From: Pseudomonadota bacterium
GTDB taxonomy: Bacteria; Pseudomonadota; Alphaproteobacteria; Rhizobiales; Xanthobacteraceae
Length of the DNA: 13,624 nt
Direction: 5' to 3'
Assembly: GCA_023386885.1 (NCBI GenBank)
Contig: JAEWIX010000049.1
Span: forward strand, 1 to 13,624
Shown here: piece by piece, positions 1 through 8,303 of the stretch
How the letters are laid out: each line of letters begins with the position of its first letter
How positions within the stretch are numbered: the first letter of the stretch is position 1
Position numbers and translations under genes: made by a program
Notes under the pieces: generated by a model
Told to the model about the DNA's origin: nothing
Databases searched by the model: none
Seen by the model: the letters and a program-made list of their open reading frames with translations, nothing else

Positions 1-1544
<1,544 letters not shown>

Positions 1545-1599
1545 CCGGCCGCCGCGAACTAGTCTCGACCCGCCAGCGCAAGGCATTGACGCCGCCGCA

Positions 1600-1628
1600 T
1601 TGGTTCCCCATTTGCGACGCGGTATAGT
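1600..1628 (+). promoter_or_regulatory. Possible sigma-70 promoter for the DUF6460-MATE pair
   Basis: TTGGTT (1600-1605) and TATAGT (1623-1628) are separated by exactly 17 bases and lie about 30 bases upstream of the DUF6460 start codon. The -10 box matches the consensus at five of six positions. This is consistent with the DUF6460 gene starting a transcript separate from the ligase, which ends 114 bases earlier. It is inferred from sequence only. Confidence 0.4.
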
Positions 1629-1658
1629 CCAGGGAATCGATCCCACCGGAGACCGTCC

Positions 1659-1961
1659 ATGCCGAACGAGACACGAGAATTGCCCGCACGCAATGACGGG
1701 TTGTCGCGCTTTCTCGGCGGCTCGCCGCTCGGCGTCGCGTTCCGGCTGGTGATGCTGTCGATTCTGGCGGGCGTCGTGCTGGCGGCGATCGGCTTCGACC
1801 CGTGGAATATCGTCCACTCGATCCGCCTGCTGTTCGTCCGCATCTGGGATCTCGGCTTCGACGCCATCAACGGGTTGTGGCGCTACTTCCTGCTCGGCGC
1901 GGTGATCGTAATCCCGGTCTGGCTGTTGGGGCGGCTGTTCAACGCACCGCGCGGGCGCTGA
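1659..1961 (+). CDS. DUF6460 small inner-membrane protein
   Basis: This is a 100-residue protein of unknown function that resembles the DUF6460 family, found mainly in Rhizobiales. After a short polar N-terminus and the family-like phrase RFLGGSPLGVAFRL (about residues 18-31) there are two hydrophobic segments. One is at about residues 28-46, the other at about 77-95 (YFLLGAVIVIPVWLLGRLF). Between them lies an amphipathic, tryptophan-containing stretch (DPWNIVHSIRLLFVRIWDLGFD). The ATG start is supported by a GGAGA ribosome-binding site at 1648-1652, six bases upstream. The MATE gene begins 16 bases after the stop, so the two are probably cotranscribed. No catalytic motif is visible, and I assign no function beyond membrane localisation. 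The family match is from memory of the sequence pattern. Confidence 0.85.
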   Translation: MPNETRELPARNDGLSRFLGGSPLGVAFRLVMLSILAGVVLAAIGFDPWNIVHSIRLLFVRIWDLGFDAINGLWRYFLLGAVIVIPVWLLGRLFNAPRGR

Positions 1962-1977
1962 CCGTCGGCTGACTTCC

Positions 1978-3306
1978 ATGGTGTTGACCGATCAGGCCGC
2001 GCGACAGGTCGACAGCCGCCGCGTGTTCGTCATTGCCGGCCCAGCGATGCTGGCCAACCTCACCACGCCGTTGCTTGGCGTCGTCTCCACCGCCGCGATC
2101 GGCCAGCTTGGCGATGCGGCGCTGCTCGGCGGCGTCGCACTGGCCTCGGTGGCGTTCGACTGCGTGTTCTGGCTGTTCGGCTTCCTGCGGATGGCGACGG
2201 TCGCCTTCACCGCGCAGGCGCTCGGCGCAGGCGACCGCATCGAAATGCGCGCAGTGCTGATTCGCGCGTTGTTGCTTGCGGCCGCCATCGGTATCTCATT
2301 GGTGATATTGCGCGCGCCGCTGGCATCGCTGATCTTCTCGGCGATGGGCGGCAGCGAGGCAGTGACCACTGCTGCGACCAGTTACTTCCATACCCGTCTC
2401 TGGTCGGCCGCCTTCATGCTGGGCAACTACGTGATTCTCGGCTGGCTGGTGGGGCAGGCGCGCACCGGCATCGCGTTGGCAATCCAGGTCGGCATCAACC
2501 TGCTCAACATGGCGCTGACGATTCTGTTCGTGCTGATGCTGCGTTGGGGGATCGAGGGCGCCGCCATCGCCACCGTGATCGCGGAAACCGCCGGCTTCGC
2601 CAGCGGCCTTGTCATCGCACGCATTTTGCTCGGCCCGAACTATCACGTTCCCCGCACGCAATTGTTCGATCGCGCCCGCTGGCTGCGAATGCTGGCCGTC
2701 AACCGCGACATCATGATCCGCACCGCGGCGCTGATCGGCGCGTTTCTGTTTTTCACCGCGCAGGGCGCACGCGCCGGCGACCAGGTGCTCGCCGCCAATG
2801 CGGTCCTGTACAACTTCCTGATGATCGGCTCGTTCTTCCTCGATGGCCTCGCCAACGCGGCCGAGCAACTCTGCGGCCAGACCTTCGGTGCGCGCAATCG
2901 CAAGCAATTCTCGCGCGCGGTGAAACTGGTGTTGGCATGGAGCGTCGGCTTCGGCGTCGCCGTCTCACTGATCTTCATCGTGGCGGGGGATCACCTGATC
3001 GACATCATCACCACCAGTCCCGACGTGCGGCTTGCCGCCCGCGAGTTCATGTGGCTTGCGGCGCTGGCGCCGGCCTGCGGCGTGCTCGCTTACTGCTTCG
3101 ACGGCGTGTTCATCGGCGCCTCGTGGGCGCGCGACATGCGCAATCTGATGGTGGCGTCCTTCGTCATCTATATCGGCGTCTGGTATCTGCTGACACCGTG
3201 GGGCAATGCCGGATTGTGGACGGCATTCCTGGCCTTCCTGTTGGCGCGCGGCCTGTTGCAGGCGATGCGTTATCCGGCGCTGGTGCGTGCGACGTTCAGG
3301 GCATGA
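1978..3306 (+). CDS. MATE family efflux transporter, DinF-like
   Basis: This 442-residue protein is a multidrug/toxin exporter of the MATE family, which moves organic cations or other toxic compounds out of the cytoplasm in exchange for H+ or Na+. Its length and about twelve hydrophobic segments fit the family. The opening VFVIAGPAMLANLTTPLLG (residues 16-34) and the second-half phrase FFLDGLANAAEQLCGQ (residues 286-301) are typical of the DinF-like branch. TM1 reads GVVSTAAIGQLG, with Ser37 where many DinF-type MATEs have an Asp (VDT). That Asp is a cation-coupling residue in characterised homologues. The ATG lies 16 bases after the DUF6460 stop and lacks a strong Shine-Dalgarno sequence, suggesting expression coupled to the upstream gene. 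The stop codon (3304-3306) is inside the palindrome at 3301-3345. The substrate cannot be told from sequence. Confidence 0.93.
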   Translation: MVLTDQAARQVDSRRVFVIAGPAMLANLTTPLLGVVSTAAIGQLGDAALLGGVALASVAFDCVFWLFGFLRMATVAFTAQALGAGDRIEMRAVLIRALLLAAAIGISLVILRAPLASLIFSAMGGSEAVTTAATSYFHTRLWSAAFMLGNYVILGWLVGQARTGIALAIQVGINLLNMALTILFVLMLRWGIEGAAIATVIAETAGFASGLVIARILLGPNYHVPRTQLFDRARWLRMLAVNRDIMIRTAALIGAFLFFTAQGARAGDQVLAANAVLYNFLMIGSFFLDGLANAAEQLCGQTFGARNRKQFSRAVKLVLAWSVGFGVAVSLIFIVAGDHLIDIITTSPDVRLAAREFMWLAALAPACGVLAYCFDGVFIGASWARDMRNLMVASFVIYIGVWYLLTPWGNAGLWTAFLAFLLARGLLQAMRYPALVRATFRA

Positions 3307-3345
3307 TCTGATCCGAAAACCGGCTCTCGCTTTTCGGGATCATGC
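3301..3345. repeat. Dispersed intergenic palindrome acting as probable bidirectional terminator
   Basis: The outer arms GCATGATC (3301-3308) and GATCATGC (3338-3345) are perfect complements. The inner arms CCGAAAA (3313-3319) and TTTTCGG (3331-3337) pair as well, with a 4-base bulge (3309-3312) and an 11-base loop. The element fills nearly the whole space between the convergent MATE and pyrD genes and supplies the MATE stop codon. I recall near-identical GCATGATC...CCGAAAA...TTTTCGG...GATCATGC elements scattered in Bradyrhizobium-like genomes between genes. It is therefore best read as a dispersed repetitive palindrome that also forms a strong hairpin at both transcript ends. Copy number cannot be judged from one window. 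Confidence 0.75.
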
Positions 3346-3346
3346 T

Positions 3347-4441
3347 TCAAACCGGCCAGTCTTCCGCGGTGACGGCGGCGGCATCGGCGCCGACGATTTC
3401 AGACAGCGAATCCCGCCCGGTGCGCAGCATGGTCGCCACCAGATCGCTCTTGATGTTTTCAACCAGGCTGAGCCCCTTGTAGATCAGCGCCGAGTAAAGC
3501 TGGATCAGGCTGGCGCCCGCGCGGATCTTCGTCAATGCGGCGCCGCCGCTATCGATGCCGCCGACGCCGATCAACGGAAACGCGCCCTCTGCGCGCACAT
3601 AAGTCTCGGCCACCATGCGGGTCGAGAGCCGGAACAACGGACGCCCCGACAGGCCGCCCTGCTCCTTCGCGCGCGAAGCCTCACGCAACGTCTCGGGCCG
3701 AGCCAGCGTGGTGTTGCCGATGATCATGCCATCGACGCGGCGCGAGCGCGCGATATGCACGACGTCGTCGAGTTCGCCGAGCGTCAGGTCCGGGGCGATC
3801 TTGAGCAGCACCGGCGTATCGCCGGCATTCTGCTGCACACGTTCGCGCGCGTCGATCACCCGCGCCAGCAGATCGTCCAGCGCATCCGCCTGTTGCAGGT
3901 TGCGCAGGCCCGGCGTGTTGGGCGACGAGATATTGATCGTAAAATAGCTCGCCACCGGCGCAAAGGTTTCGATCAGCCGCACATAATCCTCGGTGCGATC
4001 CTGCGAGTCCTTGTTGGCTCCGAGATTGACGCCGATGATGCCGGGATGCTGCGCGCGCCCGGCGAGCCTTCGCAACACCACCTCGGCGCCGTCATTGTTG
4101 AAGCCCATGCGGTTGATCACCGCCTCGTCACGCTCGAGACGAAACAGCCTTGGACGTGAATTGCCGCCTTGCGGCCGCGGCGTCACCGAACCGATCTCAA
4201 CAAAACCGAAGCCGAGACGCAGCAAGGCATCCGGCACCTCGCCGCTCTTGTCGAACCCCGCCGCCATACCGATCGGATTGCGGAAGTTGAGCCCGAACGC
4301 GCGTACCGCCAATTTGGGATCGTCGGTGCGCGGCCGCATCGGCGGCAGCAGGCGCAACCCCTGAATTGCCATGCGGTGCGCGTCCTCCGGATCGAACAGC
4401 CGCAGCAGCGGCAGCGAGAACGTGTCGAAAGCGCGCATCAC
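3347..4441 (-). CDS. pyrD: Dihydroorotate dehydrogenase (quinone), class 2
   Basis: The enzyme catalyses the fourth step of de novo pyrimidine synthesis, oxidising dihydroorotate to orotate with FMN and passing electrons to membrane quinone. The 364-residue length is normal for class 2 enzymes. The short N-terminal hydrophobic/amphipathic helix (about residues 5-33) is the membrane-contact region that marks class 2. The flavin and substrate signatures are all present: GMAAGFDK (58-65), RLFRLERDEAVINRMGFNN (98-116), NISSPNTPGLR (170-180) with catalytic-base Ser173, the LLKIAPDL strand, and the C-terminal phosphate-binding GVGGIDSG. The start is either GTG at 4441-4439 or ATG at 4438-4436. The GTG gives the M-x-RAFD opening of close relatives. 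Both overlap the DUF952 stop, so the two genes are translationally coupled. Confidence 0.97.
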   Translation of the reverse strand: MMRAFDTFSLPLLRLFDPEDAHRMAIQGLRLLPPMRPRTDDPKLAVRAFGLNFRNPIGMAAGFDKSGEVPDALLRLGFGFVEIGSVTPRPQGGNSRPRLFRLERDEAVINRMGFNNDGAEVVLRRLAGRAQHPGIIGVNLGANKDSQDRTEDYVRLIETFAPVASYFTINISSPNTPGLRNLQQADALDDLLARVIDARERVQQNAGDTPVLLKIAPDLTLGELDDVVHIARSRRVDGMIIGNTTLARPETLREASRAKEQGGLSGRPLFRLSTRMVAETYVRAEGAFPLIGVGGIDSGGAALTKIRAGASLIQLYSALIYKGLSLVENIKSDLVATMLRTGRDSLSEIVGADAAAVTAEDWPV

Positions 4442-4791
4442 GAGGACAACTCCGGAATGTCATGTCCGCCATCGGCACGTAGCGGCAGATCCAGCACGGC
4501 GGTCACCGCACCGAGATCGAGCGGGGCGTAGAGGTGCGGAAACAGGTCGTCATTACGGGACGGCTCCCAACGCAACGCATCGCCAAGCGCGTCGGCATCG
4601 ACCGCGACCAGAAACAGCGCGGCCTGTCCGGCGAAATGCTTCCGCGCGGTGTCCGCCAGTTGGGCGGCGGTGGAGAAATGGATGAAACCGTCGCGTTTAT
4701 CGTCGGCGCTGCCGTCATAGACGCCCCGGCGCTCGGCCTCGCGCCATGCCGAGGCAGGACAGATCTTATAGATGGTGCGCACCCGCAACAT
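4438..4791 (-). CDS. DUF952 family protein
   Basis: This is a 117-residue cytoplasmic protein with the DUF952 pattern. TIYKICPASAWREAE opens it, DGFIHFSTAAQL (about residues 34-45) is the family hallmark, and LRWEPSRNDDLFPHLYAPL (about 72-90) is the conserved second half. DUF952 is a small alpha/beta fold of unknown activity that is often next to pyrD in alphaproteobacteria. I do not assign a reaction. Its TGA stop shares bases with the pyrD start, so both are read from one message beginning in the 4792-5001 region. The ATG at 4791 is chosen; a GTG three codons later would also preserve the domain. A short hairpin (4806-4823) lies just upstream. Confidence 0.9.
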   Translation of the reverse strand: MLRVRTIYKICPASAWREAERRGVYDGSADDKRDGFIHFSTAAQLADTARKHFAGQAALFLVAVDADALGDALRWEPSRNDDLFPHLYAPLDLGAVTAVLDLPLRADGGHDIPELSS

Positions 4792-4805
4792 GCTCGCTTA
4801 TTGTT

Positions 4806-4823
4806 GAGTTCCCTCAGGAATTC
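4806..4823. promoter_or_regulatory. Short dyad upstream of DUF952-pyrD
   Basis: GAGTTCC (4806-4812) and GGAATTC (4817-4823) can pair over seven positions with one G-T wobble and a 4-base loop. The dyad ends 15 bases before the DUF952 start, so it is either in the leader of the DUF952-pyrD message or an operator. Read on the minus strand it contains AATTCCT, also present in the stronger dyad at 4938-4954. Function is inferred only. Confidence 0.35.
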
Positions 4824-4891
4824 GGCATCCCCGGGGGTCACATTCTGCTTCCGCGCCTGACCGTATCGGCGCCCCCGACGGACTTCAAGGG

Positions 4892-4918
4892 CCGCAAATT
4901 GCTGTCCTCCAATTGCGG
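4892..4918. promoter_or_regulatory. Imperfect inverted repeat in the DUF952/S24 divergent region
   Basis: CCGCAAATTG (4892-4901) and CAATTGCGG (4910-4918) form a stem with a single bulged A and an 8-base loop. The repeat lies between the two divergent transcription units and covers TTGCGG (4913-4918), the likely -35 box of the S24 gene. It could be an operator or a fortuitous stem. It is too far from any gene end to be an obvious terminator. Confidence 0.35.
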
Positions 4919-4954
4919 AAAACTTCGGGATCAGGTAATAATTCCTAGAATTAT
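4913..4954 (+). promoter_or_regulatory. S24 regulator promoter overlapped by a perfect AT-rich dyad (probable autoregulatory operator)
   Basis: ATAATTC (4938-4944) and GAATTAT (4948-4954) are perfect inverted arms around CTA, an AT-rich island in very G+C-rich DNA. A candidate promoter is TTGCGG (4913-4918), an 18-base spacer and AATAAT (4937-4942, five of six consensus bases). TAGAAT (4946-4951) is an alternative -10 box. Either way the dyad covers the -10 region, the usual arrangement for a repressor controlling its own gene. The start codon of the S24 regulator is 48 bases after the dyad. That this regulator binds here is inference. Confidence 0.6.
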
Positions 4955-5001
4955 CCCTTTCCGCCTTCGTGCCCTTTGCCGATCAACGCCACGGACACAC
5001 G

Positions 5002-5628
5002 ATGCTGACCCATCATCAGATCTGGACCGCCCTTGACCGCCTTGCCGAGCATGCCGGTCTGTCGCCATCGGGACTCGCCAAGCGCGCGGGGTTGGACCCC
5101 ACCACATTCAACAAATCGAAGCGCGTCACCAATGATGGCCGAGAACGTTGGCCCTCGACCGAATCCGTCGCCAAGGCGCTTGCGGCCACCAACACCGCCA
5201 TCGACACCTTCGTGCAATTGATTGAGGAAACCGCGCGTGGAACCCCATCCGTGCCGCTGCTTGGCTTTGCAGAGGCCGGTTCCGGCGGCTATTTCGACGA
5301 TGGTGGCTTCCCTGTCGGCAAGGGCTGGGATGAGGTCGGGCTGCCCGCGGTCAACGACAAGCATGCCTATGCGCTGGAAATTTCCGGCGACTCGATGAAA
5401 CCCGCTTATCGCGACGGCGACGTCATCATCGTCTCGCCCGGCACACCGATCCGGCGCGGCGACCGCGTGGTGGTGAAGACTCGCGACGGCGAGGTCATGG
5501 TGAAGGAGTTGAAACGGCGCACCGCCAAGACGCTGGAATTGCAGTCACTGAACCCGGCGCATCCCCATCGCACGCTGTCGCCCGACGAGGTGGAATGGAT
5601 CGCGCGCATCGTCTGGGCAAGCCAGTAA
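5002..5628 (+). CDS. S24/LexA-UmuD-like transcriptional regulator with N-terminal HTH
   Basis: This is a 208-residue regulator of the LexA/CI-repressor type. Residues 15-65 hold an XRE-like helix-turn-helix (SGLAKRAGLDPTTFNKSKR at about 23-41, then STESVAKALAA). Residues 85-205 are a peptidase S24 domain. The nucleophile is Ser131 in EISGDSMKPAYRDGD and the general base is Lys168 in GEVMVKELKR. The 37-residue spacing equals that of the Ser-Lys dyads of LexA and UmuD. An Ala-Gly bond (92-93, FAEAGSGG) lies at the place where LexA-like proteins cut themselves. The ATG at 5002 gives the family-like opening MLTHHQIWTALDRL; an in-frame upstream start at 4969 would add 11 unrelated residues. A perfect dyad covers its promoter, so autorepression is likely. 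Whether DNA damage or another signal triggers cleavage is unknown. It is not LexA itself. Confidence 0.9.
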   Translation: MLTHHQIWTALDRLAEHAGLSPSGLAKRAGLDPTTFNKSKRVTNDGRERWPSTESVAKALAATNTAIDTFVQLIEETARGTPSVPLLGFAEAGSGGYFDDGGFPVGKGWDEVGLPAVNDKHAYALEISGDSMKPAYRDGDVIIVSPGTPIRRGDRVVVKTRDGEVMVKELKRRTAKTLELQSLNPAHPHRTLSPDEVEWIARIVWASQ

Positions 5629-5724
5629 AGCTTCGACTTTCGATGGTTGCCAAGAGCGTCCACGAGGTTTACAGCGCAGGGTTATGGGCTTAAGGCCCGC
5701 GACCCTCCACACCGGATTCCCATC

Positions 5725-6576
5725 ATGATAGCCGGACTGCCGACGCTCGACGTGGCATCGCTTGCGATTGCGTTGCTGATTGCAGGCGCCGTGACCGGTT
5801 TTCTTGCCGGCCTGTTCGGCGTCGGCGGTGGCGCCGTGCTGGTGCCGGCACTCTATGAACTGTTTCACATTGTCGGCGTCCCGGACGATGTACGTATGCC
5901 GCTATGCGTCGGCACATCGCTGGCCATCATCATCCCGACCTCGATCCGCTCCTACTATGCCCATCGGGCGAAGCGCGCGGTCGATGCCAGCGTGCTGCGC
6001 AACTGGGCGGTGCCAGTGGTCGCGGGCGTTGTCGTCGGCAGCCTGATCGCACGTTACGCGCCGCCGGAACTGTTCAAGATCGTGTTCGTGGTGATCGCAG
6101 GACTATCGGCCGTGCGTCTGCTGTTCGGCCGCGACAGCTGGCGTTTTGCCGACGAGATGCCGAAGGGCCTTTTCCTGCGCGCCTACGGCGTCATGATCGG
6201 CGTGCTGTCGACGCTCATGGGCATCGGCGGCGGCCAGCTCTCCAACATGTTCATGACATTCTACGGCCGCCCGATTCATCAGGCGATCGCGACCTCGTCC
6301 GGGCTCGGCGTTCTGATTTCGATCCCCGGCGCCATCGGCTACATCTATGCGGGCTGGCCGACCGCGGCCGCCAATCCCGATGTCCTGATCCTGCAGCCGC
6401 CCTTTGCGCTCGGCTATGTCTCGTTGATCGCGACCATCATCGTGGCGCCGACCAGCGTGCTGACGGCGCCGCTTGGCGTCAGGCTGGCACATGCCTTGCC
6501 GAAGCGCGCGCTCGAAATCGCGTTCGGAATCTTCCTGCTCGTGGTCTGCTCGCGCTTCTTTGTCAGCCTGTTCTGA
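5725..6576 (+). CDS. TauE/SafE family sulfite/organosulfonate exporter-like permease
   Basis: This is a 283-residue inner-membrane protein of the TauE/SafE (COG0730) family, whose members are linked to export of sulfite, sulfoacetate or other anions. About eight hydrophobic segments fall into two repeats. Each repeat carries the family glycine motif: LFGVGGGAVLVPAL (about residues 30-43) and LMGIGGGQLSNMFM (about 164-177). The ATG at 5725 is preferred because the hydrophobic domain begins about ten residues later. The frame opens 78 bases earlier, but that extension is polar and non-family. No strong ribosome-binding site is visible. The gene follows the S24 regulator by 96 bases on the same strand, so read-through or regulation by it is possible. 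No sulfur-metabolism genes are nearby, so the substrate is unassigned. Confidence 0.9.
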   Translation: MIAGLPTLDVASLAIALLIAGAVTGFLAGLFGVGGGAVLVPALYELFHIVGVPDDVRMPLCVGTSLAIIIPTSIRSYYAHRAKRAVDASVLRNWAVPVVAGVVVGSLIARYAPPELFKIVFVVIAGLSAVRLLFGRDSWRFADEMPKGLFLRAYGVMIGVLSTLMGIGGGQLSNMFMTFYGRPIHQAIATSSGLGVLISIPGAIGYIYAGWPTAAANPDVLILQPPFALGYVSLIATIIVAPTSVLTAPLGVRLAHALPKRALEIAFGIFLLVVCSRFFVSLF

Positions 6577-6609
6577 CCGCAGCGCCGACGCACGCCAAGC
6601 AATCTCCGC

Positions 6610-8241
6610 TCATGCGCTTCGCGCCAAGGCACCGTCAATCATCGCGACCGCATTGCTGACGCCGTAGACCGCGACGAAGGAGCCGAAGCGCGGCCCCTTC
6701 TCCTGGCCGAGCAGCACCTGATAGAGCATGTTGAACCACTCCAGCGACACGCCGGGGCGGCCATCCTTCCCGGTCTTCTTGTGATCGAGGAACGGCTCGC
6801 GGCGGCCAATTTCATAGACGACGTTCTGGATATCCTCGGCGCTGGCGTTCTCCGGCAGTTGCGACAGCGCATCGCGCAAGTCATTCAACGCGGCACGCTC
6901 GCCATCGCTTGGCGCGCGGAACTGCTTCGCCGGCGCCACGAAGTCGCGATAGTAGTTGATGGCGTAGCCGACTAGCGCGTCGAGCGCGGGATGCGTCTGC
7001 GGCGTGATGCCTGGACGATAGCGCCCGATGAACCCCCACAGCGTTTCGGCATTCTCGGCATTCGACGATGACACCAGCGTCAACAACAACTGGAACGTCA
7101 CCGGCATATCCGCCTTCGGCGGGTTGCCGGCATGGATGTGCCACACCGGATTGCTCAGGTGCTGCTTCATGTCCTGCCGCGCGTAGCCGTCAAGAAATTG
7201 CTGATAGTCGTCGACGTTGCGCGGGATCACGTCGAAGTGGAGTCGCTTTGCCGCCTTCGGCTCGCGATACATGAACAGCGACAGCGATTCCGGCGACGCG
7301 TAGCGCAGCCATTCGTCAATGGTGAGCCCGTTGCCCTTCGACTTCGAAATCTTCTGCCCCTTGTCGTCGAGGAACAGTTCGTAGTTGAAGCCGGCCGGCG
7401 GCGTGCCGCCGATCGCCGTGCAGATCTTGCCCGACAGCTTCACCGAATCGATCAGGTCCTTGCCGGCCATCTCATAGTCAACGCCGAGCGCAGTCCAGCG
7501 CATCGCCCAGTCGGGCTTCCATTGCAGCTTGCAATGGCCGCCAGTGACCGGAACGGTGACGCGTTCTTGCGTTTCGGGATCGTCATAGGAAATCGTACCC
7601 GCCTTTGCATCGTGCGCGACGATCGGCACTTGCAGGACAACGCCGGTGCGCGGACAAATGGGAAGGAACGGCGAATAACTGGCGGCACGCTCCTCGCGCA
7701 GCGACGGCAGCATGATCGCCATCACCTTGTCGATCTTCTCCAGCATCTTCAGCAGCGTCGCGTCGAAACGGCCGGACTTGTAATACTGTGTCGAGGACGC
7801 GAACTCGTAATCGAAGCCGAACGTGTCGAGGAAGGCGCGCAGCCGCGCGTTGTTGTGTTCGCCGAAACTCGGATGGGTGCCGAACGGATCGCGGACCTGC
7901 GTGAGCGGCTTGCCGAGATCCTGTTCCAGCATCTCCTTGTTCGGCACGTTGTCCGGCACCTTGCGCAGGCCGTCCATGTCGTCAGAGAACGCCAGCAATC
8001 GCGTCTTGACCTTGTCCTCGGTGAGCACCCGGAAGGCATGGCGCACCATGGTCGTGCGCGCCACCTCGCCGAAGGTGCCGATATGCGGCAGGCCGGACGG
8101 ACCATACCCGGTTTCGAACAGCACCTCGTCCTTCGGCTTCGTTTTCAGCCGTGCCACGATCTGCTTCGCCTGTTCGAACGGCCAGGCGTTGGATTGTTCG
8201 GCAATCGCCCGCAAGTCAGAGGCGGTCATCTCATTCGACAT
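6610..8241 (-). CDS. lysS: Lysyl-tRNA synthetase, class I
   Basis: The enzyme attaches lysine to tRNA-Lys. At 543 residues it is the class I (archaeal-type) LysRS, which replaces the common class II enzyme in alphaproteobacteria, spirochaetes and most archaea. The Rossmann catalytic domain carries the HIGH-like motif as HIGT (residues 53-56, within GPSGLPHIGTFGEV) and the KMSKS-like motif as KISKS (297-301). The intervening LLAFSDDMDGLRKVPDN and YKSGRFD stretches are also typical. The C-terminal alpha-helical anticodon-binding half is intact. The ATG at 8241 is supported by GGAG seven bases upstream on the minus strand (8249-8252). It is convergent with the TauE/SafE gene, with only 33 bases between the stops and no obvious hairpin there. 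Upstream on the same strand is the binding-protein gene, 58 bases away. Confidence 0.97.
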   Translation of the reverse strand: MSNEMTASDLRAIAEQSNAWPFEQAKQIVARLKTKPKDEVLFETGYGPSGLPHIGTFGEVARTTMVRHAFRVLTEDKVKTRLLAFSDDMDGLRKVPDNVPNKEMLEQDLGKPLTQVRDPFGTHPSFGEHNNARLRAFLDTFGFDYEFASSTQYYKSGRFDATLLKMLEKIDKVMAIMLPSLREERAASYSPFLPICPRTGVVLQVPIVAHDAKAGTISYDDPETQERVTVPVTGGHCKLQWKPDWAMRWTALGVDYEMAGKDLIDSVKLSGKICTAIGGTPPAGFNYELFLDDKGQKISKSKGNGLTIDEWLRYASPESLSLFMYREPKAAKRLHFDVIPRNVDDYQQFLDGYARQDMKQHLSNPVWHIHAGNPPKADMPVTFQLLLTLVSSSNAENAETLWGFIGRYRPGITPQTHPALDALVGYAINYYRDFVAPAKQFRAPSDGERAALNDLRDALSQLPENASAEDIQNVVYEIGRREPFLDHKKTGKDGRPGVSLEWFNMLYQVLLGQEKGPRFGSFVAVYGVSNAVAMIDGALARSA

Positions 8242-8274
8242 TCAATTGCTCCACGCGGCTTGGCAAGCTGCCCT

Positions 8275-8303
8275 GCTACAATCCGCGACCTTCGGTTTGT
8301 TAA
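8275..8303 (-). promoter_or_regulatory. Possible lysS promoter
   Basis: On the minus strand TTAACA (8303-8298, five of six consensus bases) is followed after 17 bases by TGTAGC (8280-8275), a weak -10 box. The -35 box overlaps the stop codon of the binding-protein gene. This would give lysS a leader of roughly 25-30 bases and its own transcription. Cotranscription with the upstream gene is an equally possible reading. Confidence 0.3.

Noticed and set aside
3206..4159. 317-codon plus-strand frame opposite pyrD
   Set aside because: It crosses the end of the MATE gene, the palindrome and most of pyrD. Its composition is that of an antisense frame.
5629..5724. GGGCTTAAGGCCC-like sequence between the S24 regulator and TauE/SafE as a hairpin
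   Set aside because: The arms do not pair beyond four bases and there is no T-run. I see no supportable regulatory element in this 96-base gap.
6610..8241. Class I LysRS as evidence of transfer from archaea
   Set aside because: Class I LysRS is the normal vertical form in alphaproteobacteria, and the HIGT and KISKS variants are ordinary for it.
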